From assembly GCA_029582265.1 (NCBI GenBank), contig CM055831.1, positions 21,714,682 to 21,778,681 of the forward strand: DNA of 64,000 nucleotides, read 5' to 3'. Source of the stretch: Zoroaster sp. YZ-2022 (Eukaryota; Echinodermata; Asteroidea; Forcipulatida; Zoroasteridae). Made by a program: the position numbers and the translations under genes. How positions within the stretch are numbered: the stretch's first letter is position 1; every line of letters starts with the position of its first letter. A model generated the notes under the pieces. It was not told where the DNA came from and searched no databases. It was given only the letters and a program-made list of their open reading frames with translations. Positions 44,575 through 55,700 of the stretch are shown here, piece after piece.

Positions 44575-45537
44575 CTAAAGGGGGAAAGCAGTAAAAGAGG
44601 ATTGAGTGACTCTGGCTTCAAATGGGGTTTTATGGGGGGTGTTAAGCCATTTATCTGCAAAATAATGTTTTTGCCAGTTGTCGTTTGTGATGTATTTGTT
44701 GGGATGATTTTTGTGGGTTTTTATTTTTGTTTCGTATATGTTACATAGGAATTGGCGACGTAGGTGAAGAGGAGGGTCACCGCATTCAATTTGTAATTTA
44801 TAAAGAGGAGAACCATGAATGGTCCCGGTACATATTTTTAAGGCTTGATATTGGATACTGTTAAGTTTTTGTTTGAGTGAGTCGGATGCAGAATCGAATG
44901 CTTCACAGCCATATTCTAGAACTGGTTTGATAAGGGCGTTATAAAATTGGTACAGGGTTTTACAGTCGGCGCCCCATGAGTTGCCGCATATACATCTGAG
45001 AAGGTTGAGTCTTTTTTTGCATTTATTAATTATGTTTTCTATATGTTGTTTCCATGTAAGTTTGCTGTCAAAAATTATCCCTAGAAACTTGGCAGAAGGA
45101 AGAGCCTGGATTGTATGGTTTTGAAAATGGATAGATATTTTTGTATTTTTCTTGTGGGTGAATAAAACGGCAATTGTTTTTGGTATGGATAATTTAAAAC
45201 CCCATTTTTCGCACCAGTTGTTTATATTGTCTAGATTTTGTTGTATTTTCTTTTCTAAGTAGGGAATATTACTGTTTGATTTCCAGATTGCTATATCGTC
45301 TGCATATTGAGAGACTTGGACATTGTCAAGACATTCAGGAAGGTCGTTGACGGCAATGTTAAATAAGAGAGGGCTTAATATTACGCTGCCTTGGGGAACA
45401 CCATTTTCTACTATCTTTTCCTCGGACAGAGTGTCATTGATCCTGACTTGAATTTTTCTATCTGTAAGAAAGTTATTAATCCAGTGAGTAATACGGCCAT
45501 AGATACCCATTTTTGGTAGTTTAATACGCCAAATCAT
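44575..45537 (-). pseudogene. LINE ORF2, reverse transcriptase part
   Basis: 320 open codons with NGVPQGSVILSPLLFNIAVN, QYADDIAIW (intact YADD), GFKLSIPKTIAVLF and KFLGIIFDSKLTWKQHIE, the RT palm and thumb order. The piece between the endonuclease and 45537 is in other frames, with several breaks (45540-46290). At 44576-44578 the TAA target site marks entry of the Harbinger element. An extra C in the run just before it shifts the frame relative to the RNase H part. Confidence 0.85.
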
Positions 45538-46290
45538 ATCATATGCTTTTTCTATATCTAGGAAAATGGTAAGTGTACTTTCTTTATTAGATGATTAATG
45601 TTAATAGATGATTCTAGGTTGAGAATAATGGTCTTTTGTGCTTCTTCCCTTTCGAAAACCACAAGTAGGCTGTTATTTTCTAAGTACCATAATAATCTTG
45701 TAATTAACCATACGTTCCATTAATTTGCAGAAGGTGGAGGTGAGGGCTATAGGTCTGTATGATAGTGGGTTGGATGGTTCTTTGCCTGGTTTGAGGATGG
45801 GGTGAGGATGGCTTCTTTCCATTGTTTTGGGCTTATAGATGTGTACCATATCATGTTGAAAATTAAAAGTAAGTATTCACGAATTTTTATAGGGAGGTGT
45901 TTTATGATTTTGTTGAGTATGCCGTCTTTCCCCGGAGTTGTACATTTAGATGATTCAATAGCATTATTTAATTATTCAATGTTAAATGGTTCATTTATTA
46001 CACTATCATTGTTGTTTTCAATTATAGCCTAAGGTTATTCTCGGCTTCTGTTTTAGTCTTAATAAAAGTGGGACAATAATTACCGGTACTGCTTATTTTT
46101 GCAAAGTTTGTGGCAAGTGTTTCTGCTTATTCTTTATCAGTTAAAGCTTCTATCCGGTCGTATTGTAAAACAGGGATGCTATTTGTGTTTGTTTTTTGGA
46201 TTCGTTTAATTTTATTCCAAATTATTTTGATACTGGTTTTTGGGTTAAGTTCATCGCAGAAATTTTCCCAATCTTTTCTTTTAGCCTCGT

Positions 46291-47325
46291 TTATTGTTTT
46301 TCTTGCGACAGCGTTTTCTCTTTGTATAATATCAGGTCTGATGGCAGACGTGTTTTTCTTAATTTTTTGAGTGCATTTATTTTATTATCTATGACCTGTT
46401 TGCAGTCCTCATTCCACCATGATTTCGGGATTTTTTTATGGTTTGGGTTGGTTTTTGGTATGGAATAAGTCATGGCGGAATTCAGTTGATTTAGAAAATT
46501 TGTGTGTGTATCATCAATATTGTCTAGATTGGTTGGTTCAGTTATGTTATCGATACAGGCATTTTGAAATTTGTTCCAGTCAGCTTTTTTAAGTGACCAT
46601 TTAGGGCTGGTTTTAGAGTAGTTTTTATGTGTAGGAAAATTTATTTCAATAAGAATCGGGCAGTGATCACTCCCCCAGGTGTTATTTAAGACTGTCCATT
46701 TGCAGTTTGTGGCTATTCTTGGAGATGTGAGGGTGATGTCAATACAGGATAGAGTATTCTGGTTTGAGTTTATTCTGGTGCCTTCGCCTGAGTTCATACA
46801 TATCACATTGTGAGTAGAAATAGCGTCTTCTATTATTTTACCATTGTGGTCTAGTTTACAGCTTCCCCAGAGTGGGTTGTGTCCGTTAAAATCACCACAG
46901 ATTATATAAGGTTTATCTGTTTTTTCAAAAAATTCATTTAAGGAATTGGATTTTAAGGTGGAACAGGGATTATAGATGTTTATTATATTTATTTTATTTT
47001 TATGATCATCATAGAGTTCGCCTATCTGGTATTCTATAGGGGTGTTACAGTCGGATTTATCTGTGTATTTAAATCCTAGACCACGTTTTATAAATATTGC
47101 ACAACCTCCTCCACATTTTTTAGATGTTGTGATTTTTCTATCATGTCTATATATATCATAGCCAGGTGTTATAGCTTTTTCTTCCTTCAGCCAAGTTTCT
47201 TGAATGCAAATTATATCTGGTTTTGGTGTCCAGGAATTAATATTATGTTTAAATTCTTTACTATGAGCTAAAAGTGACTGGGCATTCCATTGTAAGATTG
47301 TAAGAACCATAAGTGTAACAATCAT
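46291..47325 (-). pseudogene. LINE ORF2, APE-type endonuclease part
   Basis: 344 open codons from the ATG at 47325. Exonuclease-endonuclease-phosphatase motifs appear in order: ILQWNAQSLLAHS (Asn), ICIQETWL (Glu), YICGDFNGHNPLWGS (Asp/Asn), SCIDITL (Asp) and GSDHCPI (Ser-Asp-His). All catalytic positions look intact. This domain nicks target DNA to start reverse transcription. The frame ends before RT because of a frameshift near 46290. Confidence 0.85.
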
Positions 47326-48806
47326 GTTGTTGTTTTATTTGTTTTTCTACCTTTTTGGCTTGTGTTTGTTTTGGGAGTATTTGGTGGACCCATGTTTGTT
47401 TGTGTTTGTTTTCTGTCAGGTGATTTTTTCCTTGTGTTGACAGGTGATTGGGAAGGTGTTCTGTGTTTTCTTTGTTTTTCTTTTTGTTTTGTTGTTTCTT
47501 CAGAGTGGAGGACATGATTTACTAGTGTTTTTATGGCAGTGGTTCTTTCATCTTTATTTTTGATAGTATCCCATATTTGCATTGTGCCAGTAAGTAATTC
47601 GATTAGCTCTTGTTCATTGTATGTGTTTTGTTGTGTTGATTCAGTTTGGGTTTCTGCTACTTTGTCTGTTTGGGTGGTGGCGTCCTTAGTACTTTTTTTT
47701 GTGGGATGTCGAGTTGGGAGGTCTATGTCATTATTTGTCTTTGTGTTTTGTAGTTGCGTTTTTTCTTTAATGTTTGTTGTTTGGGATGTGGGTGTTGTTT
47801 GGCTGGGTGTGTTTGCTCCAATTGTAATGTCGGTTCTTATAGCTTTTGCTGCCTCTGCATATGATATATTGTATGAAACTCTAACATTTTGGATTTTTCT
47901 TTCTTGTTTCATTGTTTGACATCCACCATAAGCTGACGAGTGGCTTTCGCCACACCTACAGCATTTTACTTTTTCTTTTTGTTGACAGTGTTCAAAAGTA
48001 TGTGACTCGCCACATCGCACGCAGCGTGTTGAGCTTCTGCAGTTGTTTGCCACGTGGCCTAGTCTTTGACAATTAAAGCATCTTATTATTGGAGGAATGT
48101 AGGGTTTTACTGTGAAGTATTCGTATCCTATATGTGCTTTCTCTGGAAGTTTTGGTGTATTGTAGGTTAGGCATATTGACAGACTGTTTTCTAGTTTTCC
48201 GTTTATTTTCCTCATAAGTCTTTTTTACATTAGTCACACCTTGGCTTTTACATGCTTTTAGGATTTCATTTTCGGTTACGTCTATTGGAATGCCGGTGAT
48301 GACACCTTTACTTTGAGTTTGTGATTTTGTAAATTCGGCGGTTACTGTCCATTGGTCTAATTGTGTTATTGTTTGAAGTTTTCTTGCTTGGGCTGGGGTG
48401 TAACAGCATACTGTGATTCCTCCTTGATTATTTTTTTGTTACAGTTTTTATTATGTCCTTTCCCACTTTATTCAGTGCTTTTGCAATTTTTATCGGATTT
48501 AGTTTAGCAAGTTTGATTTCGGGGAGTTGATAACTACCATAGTTGGTTGATTTGGAGTTTATTATTTTGAGTAAGTCTGCGTTTAGATTGTGGAGTTTTG
48601 TAGTCGCTGTCGTCTGATTCTGAGTAGATATAGCTGTAGGTTATGCTGTTTGATTGTGTGCGTTTACATTTTATTTTCTTTGATTGAGAGTCATTTTGTG
48701 CTTGGCTGTACAAGATGTCGAAAGTTGATCGTGGACGGTTATCTTGAAAATCCATTGCTGATTGGGATGTTTGATCGGTGTCAGATTCTGAGTCTTCATC
48801 AGCCAT
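47322..48806 (-). pseudogene. LINE ORF1 (gag-like, CCHC zinc knuckles), frame-broken
   Basis: The probable start is at 48806 (MADEDSESDTDQTSQSAMD, acidic). A middle part lies in other frames (48530-48220), and the intact C-terminal 297-codon frame is 48215-47322. That frame has three zinc-knuckle-like blocks: CFNCQRLGHVANNC, CVRCGESHTFEHC and CCRCGESHSSAYGGC. A Thr/Gln/Lys-rich basic tail follows. Such proteins bind LINE RNA. Its TGA overlaps the ORF2 ATG as ATGA, which suggests ORF2 translation by re-initiation. Confidence 0.8.
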
Positions 48807-48859
48807 GGCTGATTTAGATTTATCAAGAAATACTAAATAATATGCCTCTTGATTTAATG

Positions 48860-49900
48860 GTATTGCTTACCTTGGTTAGCTTCTAGGGAATGAGTAGAAT
48901 TGTTTTATTGTACTAGTAAGTCTACTGATCAAAATTGAAATCGGAATTCAAAATTCGCGCCACACCCAAAGAAACGTCTTAGAATTCAAGCCGCAGTAGC
49001 AGACTCAATACGTGTTCTCGCATCGAAGTCCAGACGTGAAGTCCATGCCGAGTGCTGCTGAACCAGTTGTTGTTATAGAGATCAGTGGGCCTACTGTGAC
49101 CATTATCATTGGCATAGGCGGATCCAGGATTTTTCAAAAGGGGGGGTCCAACCAGTGGCGTAGCTGTGATTTTTTCCAGGGTGGCAAGTGCTCTCAAAAT
49201 TTCCGACTTAGGGGGATAGATCAATAATGCCCCCCTAAAAACTCCTCGGAAACACCACTTATGGTAAGATTTTTCCCTCTGCAACATTATTTTTTCGTAA
49301 CTATTTTTTTTTTAATGAAAAACAAATGGTATGGCAGGGACGGATCTAGGAATTTTTACAGGGGGAAAGGGGGAATCAGGCCTTATGTCCGATTGTTGTG
49401 GACATATAGGTAATGCAGCACATTCATAGGCGGATCCTGGATTTTTTTAAATGGGGTCCAACCAGGGACACATATATTTTGTTACAGATGGGATGAATTT
49501 CCGTGTGAGTTCCCTTCCCCAAAAACAAATCCTGGGTGCGCCAGTGGTCTAGCCCCCCAAAAATATTGGCTCGTACCGCGCCTGCTACCGACAAACCCAA
49601 CCTTCGATGTTCCCTTGCCTGCACGAAGCCGAACCCTTAAATATGCCGTCAATGAGTATCTTGCCGGTTATGTGGCAAGGAATACTATCCAGTCGTTGGG
49701 GTATTCCGAGGACTGAGGAGCTTTAGTCCAGCTCTCCAAACGAAATGGGTGCCCCTCAATTCAAACTTTCATCTAATTCACCTATAGGTATTCTGCCGGT
49801 AACATCCGCATTACTCACGCAGCAGGGCTGTTTATGAAATCACACTCATGCAGCGCCCTCAGGAAGGTTTTCATGGGTTCTACATTGTCATGGATGGAAC
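48860..49900. repeat. Gene-free stretch with two copies of the GGATCC-ended repeat
   Basis: ATAGGCGGATCCAGGATTTT at 49120 and ATAGGCGGATCCTGGATTTT at 49425 (49425 reads CATAGGCGGATCC) start similar G-rich segments containing GGGGTCCAACCAG. Nothing else is recognisable. Confidence 0.5.
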
Positions 49901-49919
49901 GTCTGGCGATGAGAGTTTT

Positions 49920-50985
49920 CCTTTTTCATAGTGGCTTTAAGACGATGGTTTATAAGAGAAGGGAAAGTTGTTTGAAAACATCCTTCTTTGGTTTTCGACA
50001 AATCGTTTGACAGACCTTATCAAGATTGATGGCCATGTCATGATTAAGATTGAGAAGAGTTAACCCAGCGAGACGATCCTGACCCATTCTGTTGCGAGTA
50101 GGTCTTCACTCTTCGAAGGCAGGAAAAGAACGTTCTGCTTCACAGCTCCCAACAGGCAGAATGCAACCAATTCGAAGGAGAGTGCTAATGTTTGGAAATA
50201 CATCCTCATCAGCATGCAGGAGACATTCAAGGAGGCTTGATGGAGGTTGCTTCTCCCTTTCCATAAGCGTTTCCTCCTTCACCTCTGCTCTCAATGATGA
50301 TGGTTGTGGCAGATCTGCTTCCCAAAACATCAGCTTTTCCAAAACATTATTCAAATTGGAACTTGCAAAAGCAGATGGGAGAAAGATCCAAAATGGCTGC
50401 ACCCTGTCTGCTCTGTGGACTGAATCTGCTCCTGAACTCTGCAGAAAGATGATCTAGGAATGGTATGGCACAGTTCCTCAGGAAGTACTCTTTTGGACAA
50501 CTGCTGGGGGCATTAGGGTCTATGGGACTGGTTTCCTGTCCTTGGGGCTCTCAGGGCCAACAGAGTCGACCCGACAAGGTGGGATAAACAGGGTGGCATC
50601 AGCAAACCATATTTCAAACTCCTCCTCTACCTCTTCTCTGAGAGCAGCCACACGATCTACCGTGTCACCGATCATTCGGTACGCATGGAAAATATCTAAA
50701 TCCCTCTTTTGCAATTTTAATGAAATGGGTTTGATGGTCTCCATGGCATTTTTTGCAACAATGAAAGACACAAGTGTCTGTGACGATGTCAGGCTGGATA
50801 GAAGTCCTTGCGCTTTAATCCTCGTCTCCTGGTCCCATCCGCCCACCCAGCTATCCTTGTAGATATCAGGATATGTAGTCGGATATGTACATGTACATGG
50901 CCATGCACAGTAATATATGTACGCAAACCTGATTGGCCAATAGTAAAATAAAAGTCCGCCAACCAATAGCAAGTTAGCTTCCAAA
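49920..50985 (-). pseudogene. hAT-family transposase-like C-terminal region (P52rIPK/DUF4371-type), broken
   Basis: Minus-strand frames give TLVSFIVAKNAMETIKPISL, then LDIFHAYRMIGDTVDRVAAL, FEIWFADATLFIP, CAIPFLDHLSAEFRSRF, then the dimerisation block PNISTLLRIGCILPVGSCEA-ERSFPAF and RMGQDRLAGLTLLNLNHD. This is the C-terminal half of hAT-derived proteins. The block order is right, but at least three frame changes and stops separate the pieces. The N-terminal zinc finger is absent. Confidence 0.8.
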
Positions 50986-51289
50986 AGTTATCGGGGACGA
51001 TTGCCATTGCTTTTGGTCTACGACACGACCGGAAGAGCGTTTACATGCGTTGGTCGTACTCTGCGCCCGCACAACACACACTACGCACAAGTTCGATTGT
51101 CCCAGTTATTACAATGTATTACATGTATTGAGGTTTGCGCACTTTGCGGTAAGCTTTGTACTAGAACGAAACTTTCCCAAAGTCCACAGAGACGCTGTTA
51201 GAATTTTGTTTAATGTTGTTTAACTTCTTGTGCATGTGCGTGCGTGAGTACTTTATCCGTAGGAGGCCCCCTTAGGTCATGCCTCCCCC

Positions 51290-51452
51290 CCAAAAAAAAA
51301 AAAAAAAAACACATCGGAAAACACCCATAACAAAATCCCCCCACGAATAAAAATAAAAATAAAAATATTTTTTTTAAATTATAAAAAAAAAAAAAAAAAC
51401 GCCAAAAAAGGGGGGTCCGGACCCCCTGGACCCCCCCCCTGGATCCGCCTAT
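51290..51452 (-). repeat. GGATCCGCC-ended repeat with A-rich and C-rich runs
   Basis: Ends CCCCCCCCCTGGATCCGCCT. The minus-strand translation begins RRIQGGGPGGPDPP, as in the 7.9-kb copy. It lies directly upstream of a SINE. Confidence 0.55.
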
Positions 51453-51469
51453 GATTGGTCACATGGGAT

Positions 51470-51757
51470 GGAGTGCCATGGTCGAGCGGTTTAGTGCATC
51501 GGATTTGTGTTCTGATGGCTGAGTCGTCAGAATGTGGATTCGAATTCCAACCGCGACCATGGTGCTTGTGTCCTTGAGCAAGACACTTTACCATAATTGC
51601 TTCTCTCCACCCAGGGGTAAATGGGTACCTAGCTGTGAGGGCAGAGTTGGTTGTTGTGTTTGATTAGCCCTATGTGCGCTGTAATGGCAGCAATTAAGCT
51701 GTATACTCCCCAGGGAGCTGAGATGGTTTCAGGAATGATTTATTATTATTATTATTT
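51470..51757 (+). mobile_element. tRNA-derived SINE, 3'-truncated
   Basis: Diverged head GTGCCATGGTCGAGCGGTTT, B-box-like GATTCGAATTCC, and the usual CCTTGAGCAAGACACTTTAC body. It stops after CAGGAATGATTTA in a short (TTA)n tail, so the last third of the body is missing. Confidence 0.85.
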
Positions 51758-51837
51758 CGCGTTAGCACAGCATGAAAAAAAAGATCTTGTTTTCCTTTCT
51801 GCCAGTTACACCTCGAGTCAAGCTACGTCCCGTAGCC

Positions 51838-52291
51838 TTAGATCTCGAGTGTCTTTTGCAGAATCCTTGCTGTCCCTAGGAATGCCACTTTCTGTAGTAA
51901 TTCTACTCTAACAGATGTTCCTATCTCCTTAAGATCATAAGATGTTTTTCCAATGCCATTGGGATTGTACCTAGTACTTCCACTACCACAGGAATAACCT
52001 TCACCTTCACTTGCCACAGCTTGCGAAGTTCTCTCCTGATTTTTCTGTACCTTCTCTTTCTCCTTCACCCAGCACAGCTACATCGATAAGATGACACATT
52101 TTCTCATGCTTATCCAAGTCAACAACATCTGGCCATCTATGTTCTATAACATGATCTGTCTGGATGTTGAAGTCCCAGAGAATCTTGACATGGTCCGTTT
52201 CTTCAACCTTTTCCGGCACATGGTCGTACCACTTCGATTGCACCTTGACACCGTACTTCTTACACAGATCCCAATGGATCACCTTGGCCAA
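51838..52291 (-). pseudogene. Retroelement-derived C-terminal nuclease-like fragment
   Basis: The minus strand reads YGVKVQSKWYDHVPEKVEET, HVKILWDFNIQTDHVIEHRW and PDVVDLDKHEKMCHLIDVAV, then in the next frame ELRKLWQVKVKVIPVVVEVL and later VELLQKVAFLGTARILQKTL. This block is common in predicted retroelement proteins of marine invertebrates. The PD...D..ID pattern suggests a PD-(D/E)XK-like nuclease tail, but that is inference. One frameshift and a stop break it. Confidence 0.55.
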
Positions 52292-52343
52292 CTTGTCGTG
52301 TCTGCCTTTGTACTCTGTCTGAGCATGTACTCTGTATTTATCA

Positions 52344-52420
52344 TTATCGTTATCGTTATCGTTATCGTTATCGTTATCGTTATCGTTATCGTTATCGTTA
52401 TCGTTATCGTTATCGTTATC

Positions 52421-52455
<35 letters not shown>
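52344..52455. repeat. (TTATCG)n hexamer run followed by (TTA)n
   Basis: About 13 TTATCG units run into about 11 TTA units. The ORF across it is low complexity. Confidence 0.95.
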
Positions 52456-52916
52456 GGGATGGGTGTGTTCTTTACCATGATTGTGCCCTGTACTATGACA
52501 GTGAATTGGGCACTGAATGTGGGGGGAGGTAATGTTGGTTTATTGGAGGGGGTAATATGGGTTTGTTGGTGGAGGGGGTGTGTGGGGGGTAATGTATAAA
52601 AAATGTTAATATTATAAATTATAAATTATTATAAATGGTTTATTAAAATCGACCATCGCAGCCAACAGCTGAATTGCAGCCAGATTACATAAAAACTATC
52701 ATACAAAGAAAGAATCTTTAAAAAGAGATTAAACCAGAACAATGAGTATAAATAATAAACAAACACAGTCAGTTGTAAACAACAAAAAACATTATAAAAA
52801 GGTAATATTAGCAAGAAAACTGTATTAACTAAAACACAAAACATCATAAACAATTTCTTTTGACGTTTGACATTTTGACATTGAATTTTTGTTTTTAAAG
52901 TTATTTAAAAGGGCGA

Positions 52917-53416
52917 NNNNNNNNNNNNNNNNNNNNNNNNNNNNNNNNNNNNNNNNNNNNNNNNNNNNNNNNNNNNNNNNNNNNNNNNNNNNNNNNNNNN
53001 NNNNNNNNNNNNNNNNNNNNNNNNNNNNNNNNNNNNNNNNNNNNNNNNNNNNNNNNNNNNNNNNNNNNNNNNNNNNNNNNNNNNNNNNNNNNNNNNNNNN
53101 NNNNNNNNNNNNNNNNNNNNNNNNNNNNNNNNNNNNNNNNNNNNNNNNNNNNNNNNNNNNNNNNNNNNNNNNNNNNNNNNNNNNNNNNNNNNNNNNNNNN
53201 NNNNNNNNNNNNNNNNNNNNNNNNNNNNNNNNNNNNNNNNNNNNNNNNNNNNNNNNNNNNNNNNNNNNNNNNNNNNNNNNNNNNNNNNNNNNNNNNNNNN
53301 NNNNNNNNNNNNNNNNNNNNNNNNNNNNNNNNNNNNNNNNNNNNNNNNNNNNNNNNNNNNNNNNNNNNNNNNNNNNNNNNNNNNNNNNNNNNNNNNNNNN
53401 NNNNNNNNNNNNNNNN
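52917..53416. other. Assembly gap, 500 N
   Basis: Exactly 500 N; the round number suggests an unsized scaffold gap. ORFs drawn across it are meaningless. Confidence 1.
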
Positions 53417-53929
53417 AAATATAATAAATCTGAAATATCCCAAAAATTTTGAAAACAAACAATAATGTGCCCAATGACACCACATACACAAAGAGCCTCA
53501 AAAGGTCAAAGTGCGCCGGGCACTGATGTACACTGGTCTATATGACAAGAAACCATAATATTTGATATTTGGAGATATCCAGCAGAAACATTCTTGAATT
53601 GATTTGTACAACGCTGACGGGAAACCATAAACAAACTTTTTTCCTGGTGGAAATCACCCTGTTATTCTTAAGGTCACATAAAGGGTGTAAACAAGTCACA
53701 TGGTCTATAGATATGCCCATTTGCACTAAATAACAACGAAATTCAAATGGTATTTGCATGTTGTTGGAGATTTCAGACTGTTTTGATTTAGACACCTGTA
53801 AACAAATTAAGGAAAGGTAATCGTGGTTATGCTGTAAACTATCTTTATGATTTGGGATTTTGGGAGGGAAAATTAATGCTTTTGAAATGACACGTTTCCT
53901 AAAATAATCACAAGAGGCATGGTCGTCCA

Positions 53930-54110
53930 GTTAAAAAAGGTTATTTTGATGTATATCAGTATTTGGAGCGAAGGCCGGAACCCTCAAGGCCAAGGCCAAA
54001 GGCCAAGTCTTTTGTCTTCAATGCCAATGCCATAAAATTCAGCCTTAAGGCCAAGGCCGAGCATCAGGCACTAAAGCACTGATGATATACATCAGTGTTT
54101 GCGAGATGAT
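53930..54110. repeat. AAGGCCAAGGCC-rich insert with TGATGTATATCAGT-type ends
   Basis: TTGATGTATATCAGTATTTG on the left and GATGATATACATCAGTG on the right are near-inverse. Between them AAGGCCAAGGCC words repeat. It lies in the part of GPCR segment copy 1 that has no counterpart in copy 2, so it may be an insertion. Confidence 0.45.
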
Positions 54111-54779
54111 GATGTGTCTAGAATTGTTATGAATTGTATATTTTTGTATACTTTGTAAAATGATCTAAATAAAATATGAATAAACATTAAACAAATAAAT
54201 ATGTATCCGTTAATTTATGCTAGGTCAAAATAAATACTATCTGACACTAAAATAACCAATTTTCTGACAAATATGTAAAATGTATAATTTAAAAACGTAC
54301 CATTTATAAAATGAAATTATTAATTATTCAAATGAAAACGTAAACAAACCGAAAAAAGTCGTTAAAACACGAGCGATACATATTTAAATAATAGCTCTTC
54401 CTCAGACAAAAAGCTTATTTCAATTGATGTTTGATATAATCATCATATTTTATGAAAATGGTTTCACCAGCAGCATATGAAAAAGAAATACAATTTTATT
54501 TTCTTAAATAAAATAAATAAATTTTCTCCAGAATGAATAAATGTTTCAACTTTACACCACACGTAAACCTGTGGTGTTTATGATTTTTGAGAAATACCAA
54601 TTACTTGCCTTGTATGTATTTAAAATATTTGTATACAGGATGCCGGGGACATAAGTTACGTGTTTTTGTGATCAATATGAACCTTGGCGAGGGGTAAACT
54701 CCCATTTCATCCTTCATTTCAAGAACTGAAAACTGACCAAAAACCATCAACCACGGGTTCATTCTGTTTCTGTATTGTC

Positions 54780-55700
54780 AGACACGTCATCTTCTGCATT
54801 GCTTGATTAAGTCTTTTAATATTTCGAAGATAGCTTTCAAGATGTTTTGTTCATTCCCAGCGTATATGATGAAATTCCACAAACTGTTGTTTTATGGCTA
54901 GCCACGCAAGATAAATTCTAACACATGGCGGAATTCTATCCCGGATTAAGATCGCCATAAATCGCAAAGAGCTATAATGGCAACCAGCTAACAGCGTATA
55001 CATAACAATCCGCAGAACAGTTTGATGGCTTTCCCTAGCTTCAACACAGCGTTTTACGTTCCTCTGGGAGGGATTTGATGGTACGTTCACGGTGTTAATT
55101 TTCTTGGCAGGTGTGGCTGGTGTGGATGAGTTTTATGTGAATACCAGTGTAATCGTCACGGGGAGAAAAACACGCCGCAAAACGAAGTCGTCTAATGCTA
55201 AATTATCTTCGTCGTTTTCCAACAAACACAAGGCGGCGGCCTGCTTGTACCGCACCACTGGTTTGCACTGTGGTCGTTACTACCGCTTCAACAATGATGA
55301 GAACTTGCCCATTGGAATACAGTCCTTATACAACAGCATACGTCTCTGTGGCAAGAGGGGTTGGGTAGAGTAAAAGGTTGGTTATTGCTTTATTAAACGA
55401 TCCAATGAGAGACAAATGAGGTTAAGGGTTGAGATAACACCCAGAACAGCTACTGTGGAGAACATCGGTGTGCATGTCCACATAGTATCAAATAGCCATC
55501 TATCCATAGCTGATATTGGGATATAAAAAGATAGTCGTATCCTAATACAAGGTCTGACAAGGCAAGGGAGGACATAACAATCTTGGTTGAGCCCAGTGGT
55601 AACTCCCCGTGTACCTCAACATAACAGCAGTCAGAACGTTCCGCAGATGATGGCCAAAGACCGGATGACATGGCTGACGAAAGGAAGGTTTAAAGCCTAT
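54780..55700 (-). pseudogene. Rhodopsin-type GPCR pseudogene, copy 1
   Basis: On the minus strand, pieces of a seven-helix receptor appear in order in shifting frames. TM2 is MSSLALSDLVLGYDYLF (about 55600-55530). TM3 is VAVLGVISTLNLICLSLDRL (about 55455-55395), with LDRL in the DRY position. A TM5-like piece is FLPVTITLVF (about 55170). TM6 lies around 55030-54940. TM7 and helix 8 are NNSLWNFIIYAGNEQNILKA (about 54895-54835). Frameshifts and stops between the pieces rule out a working protein, unless unseen introns exist. The receptor type is not identifiable. Copy 2 lies about 6.7 kb downstream, at 61500. Confidence 0.7.

Larger units (their letters stand above)
38631..44575. mobile_element. 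PIF/Harbinger DNA transposon, 5945 bp, inserted in the LINE
   Basis: Perfect 36-bp terminal inverted repeats start GGCCCTGTCACACCATGGCG, and weaker pairing runs to about 60 bp. TAA is duplicated on both sides (38628-38630 and 44576-44578), typical of PIF/Harbinger. Both ends are full of short TACGTT/TACGCT words (38660-39180 and 44210-44560), likely transposase-binding subterminal repeats. It carries the two standard genes, transposase and a DNA-binding accessory protein, facing each other. Confidence 0.95.
37651..48850 (-). mobile_element. I-superfamily-type LINE (gag, APE, RT, RNase H), split by a Harbinger transposon
   Basis: On the minus strand from 48806 the order is ORF1 with zinc knuckles, ORF2 APE endonuclease, RT, then, after the inserted 5945-bp transposon at 38631-44575, RNase H and a C-terminal zinc knuckle (CHTCAVPDNISHFLLTC). 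Gag-APE-RT-RNase H is the layout of I-superfamily LINEs. A perfect 21-bp inverted repeat brackets it (37667-37687 and 48830-48850). Frameshifts and at least one stop make this copy inactive, though large parts are open and it looks fairly young. Confidence 0.85.

Noticed and set aside
52091..52480. 129-codon plus-strand ORF ending in an IVIVIV run
   Set aside because: It covers the antisense of the nuclease-like fragment and then the (TTATCG)n run.
52889..53501. Long ORFs across the N run
   Set aside because: They consist almost wholly of unknown residues from the 500-N gap.
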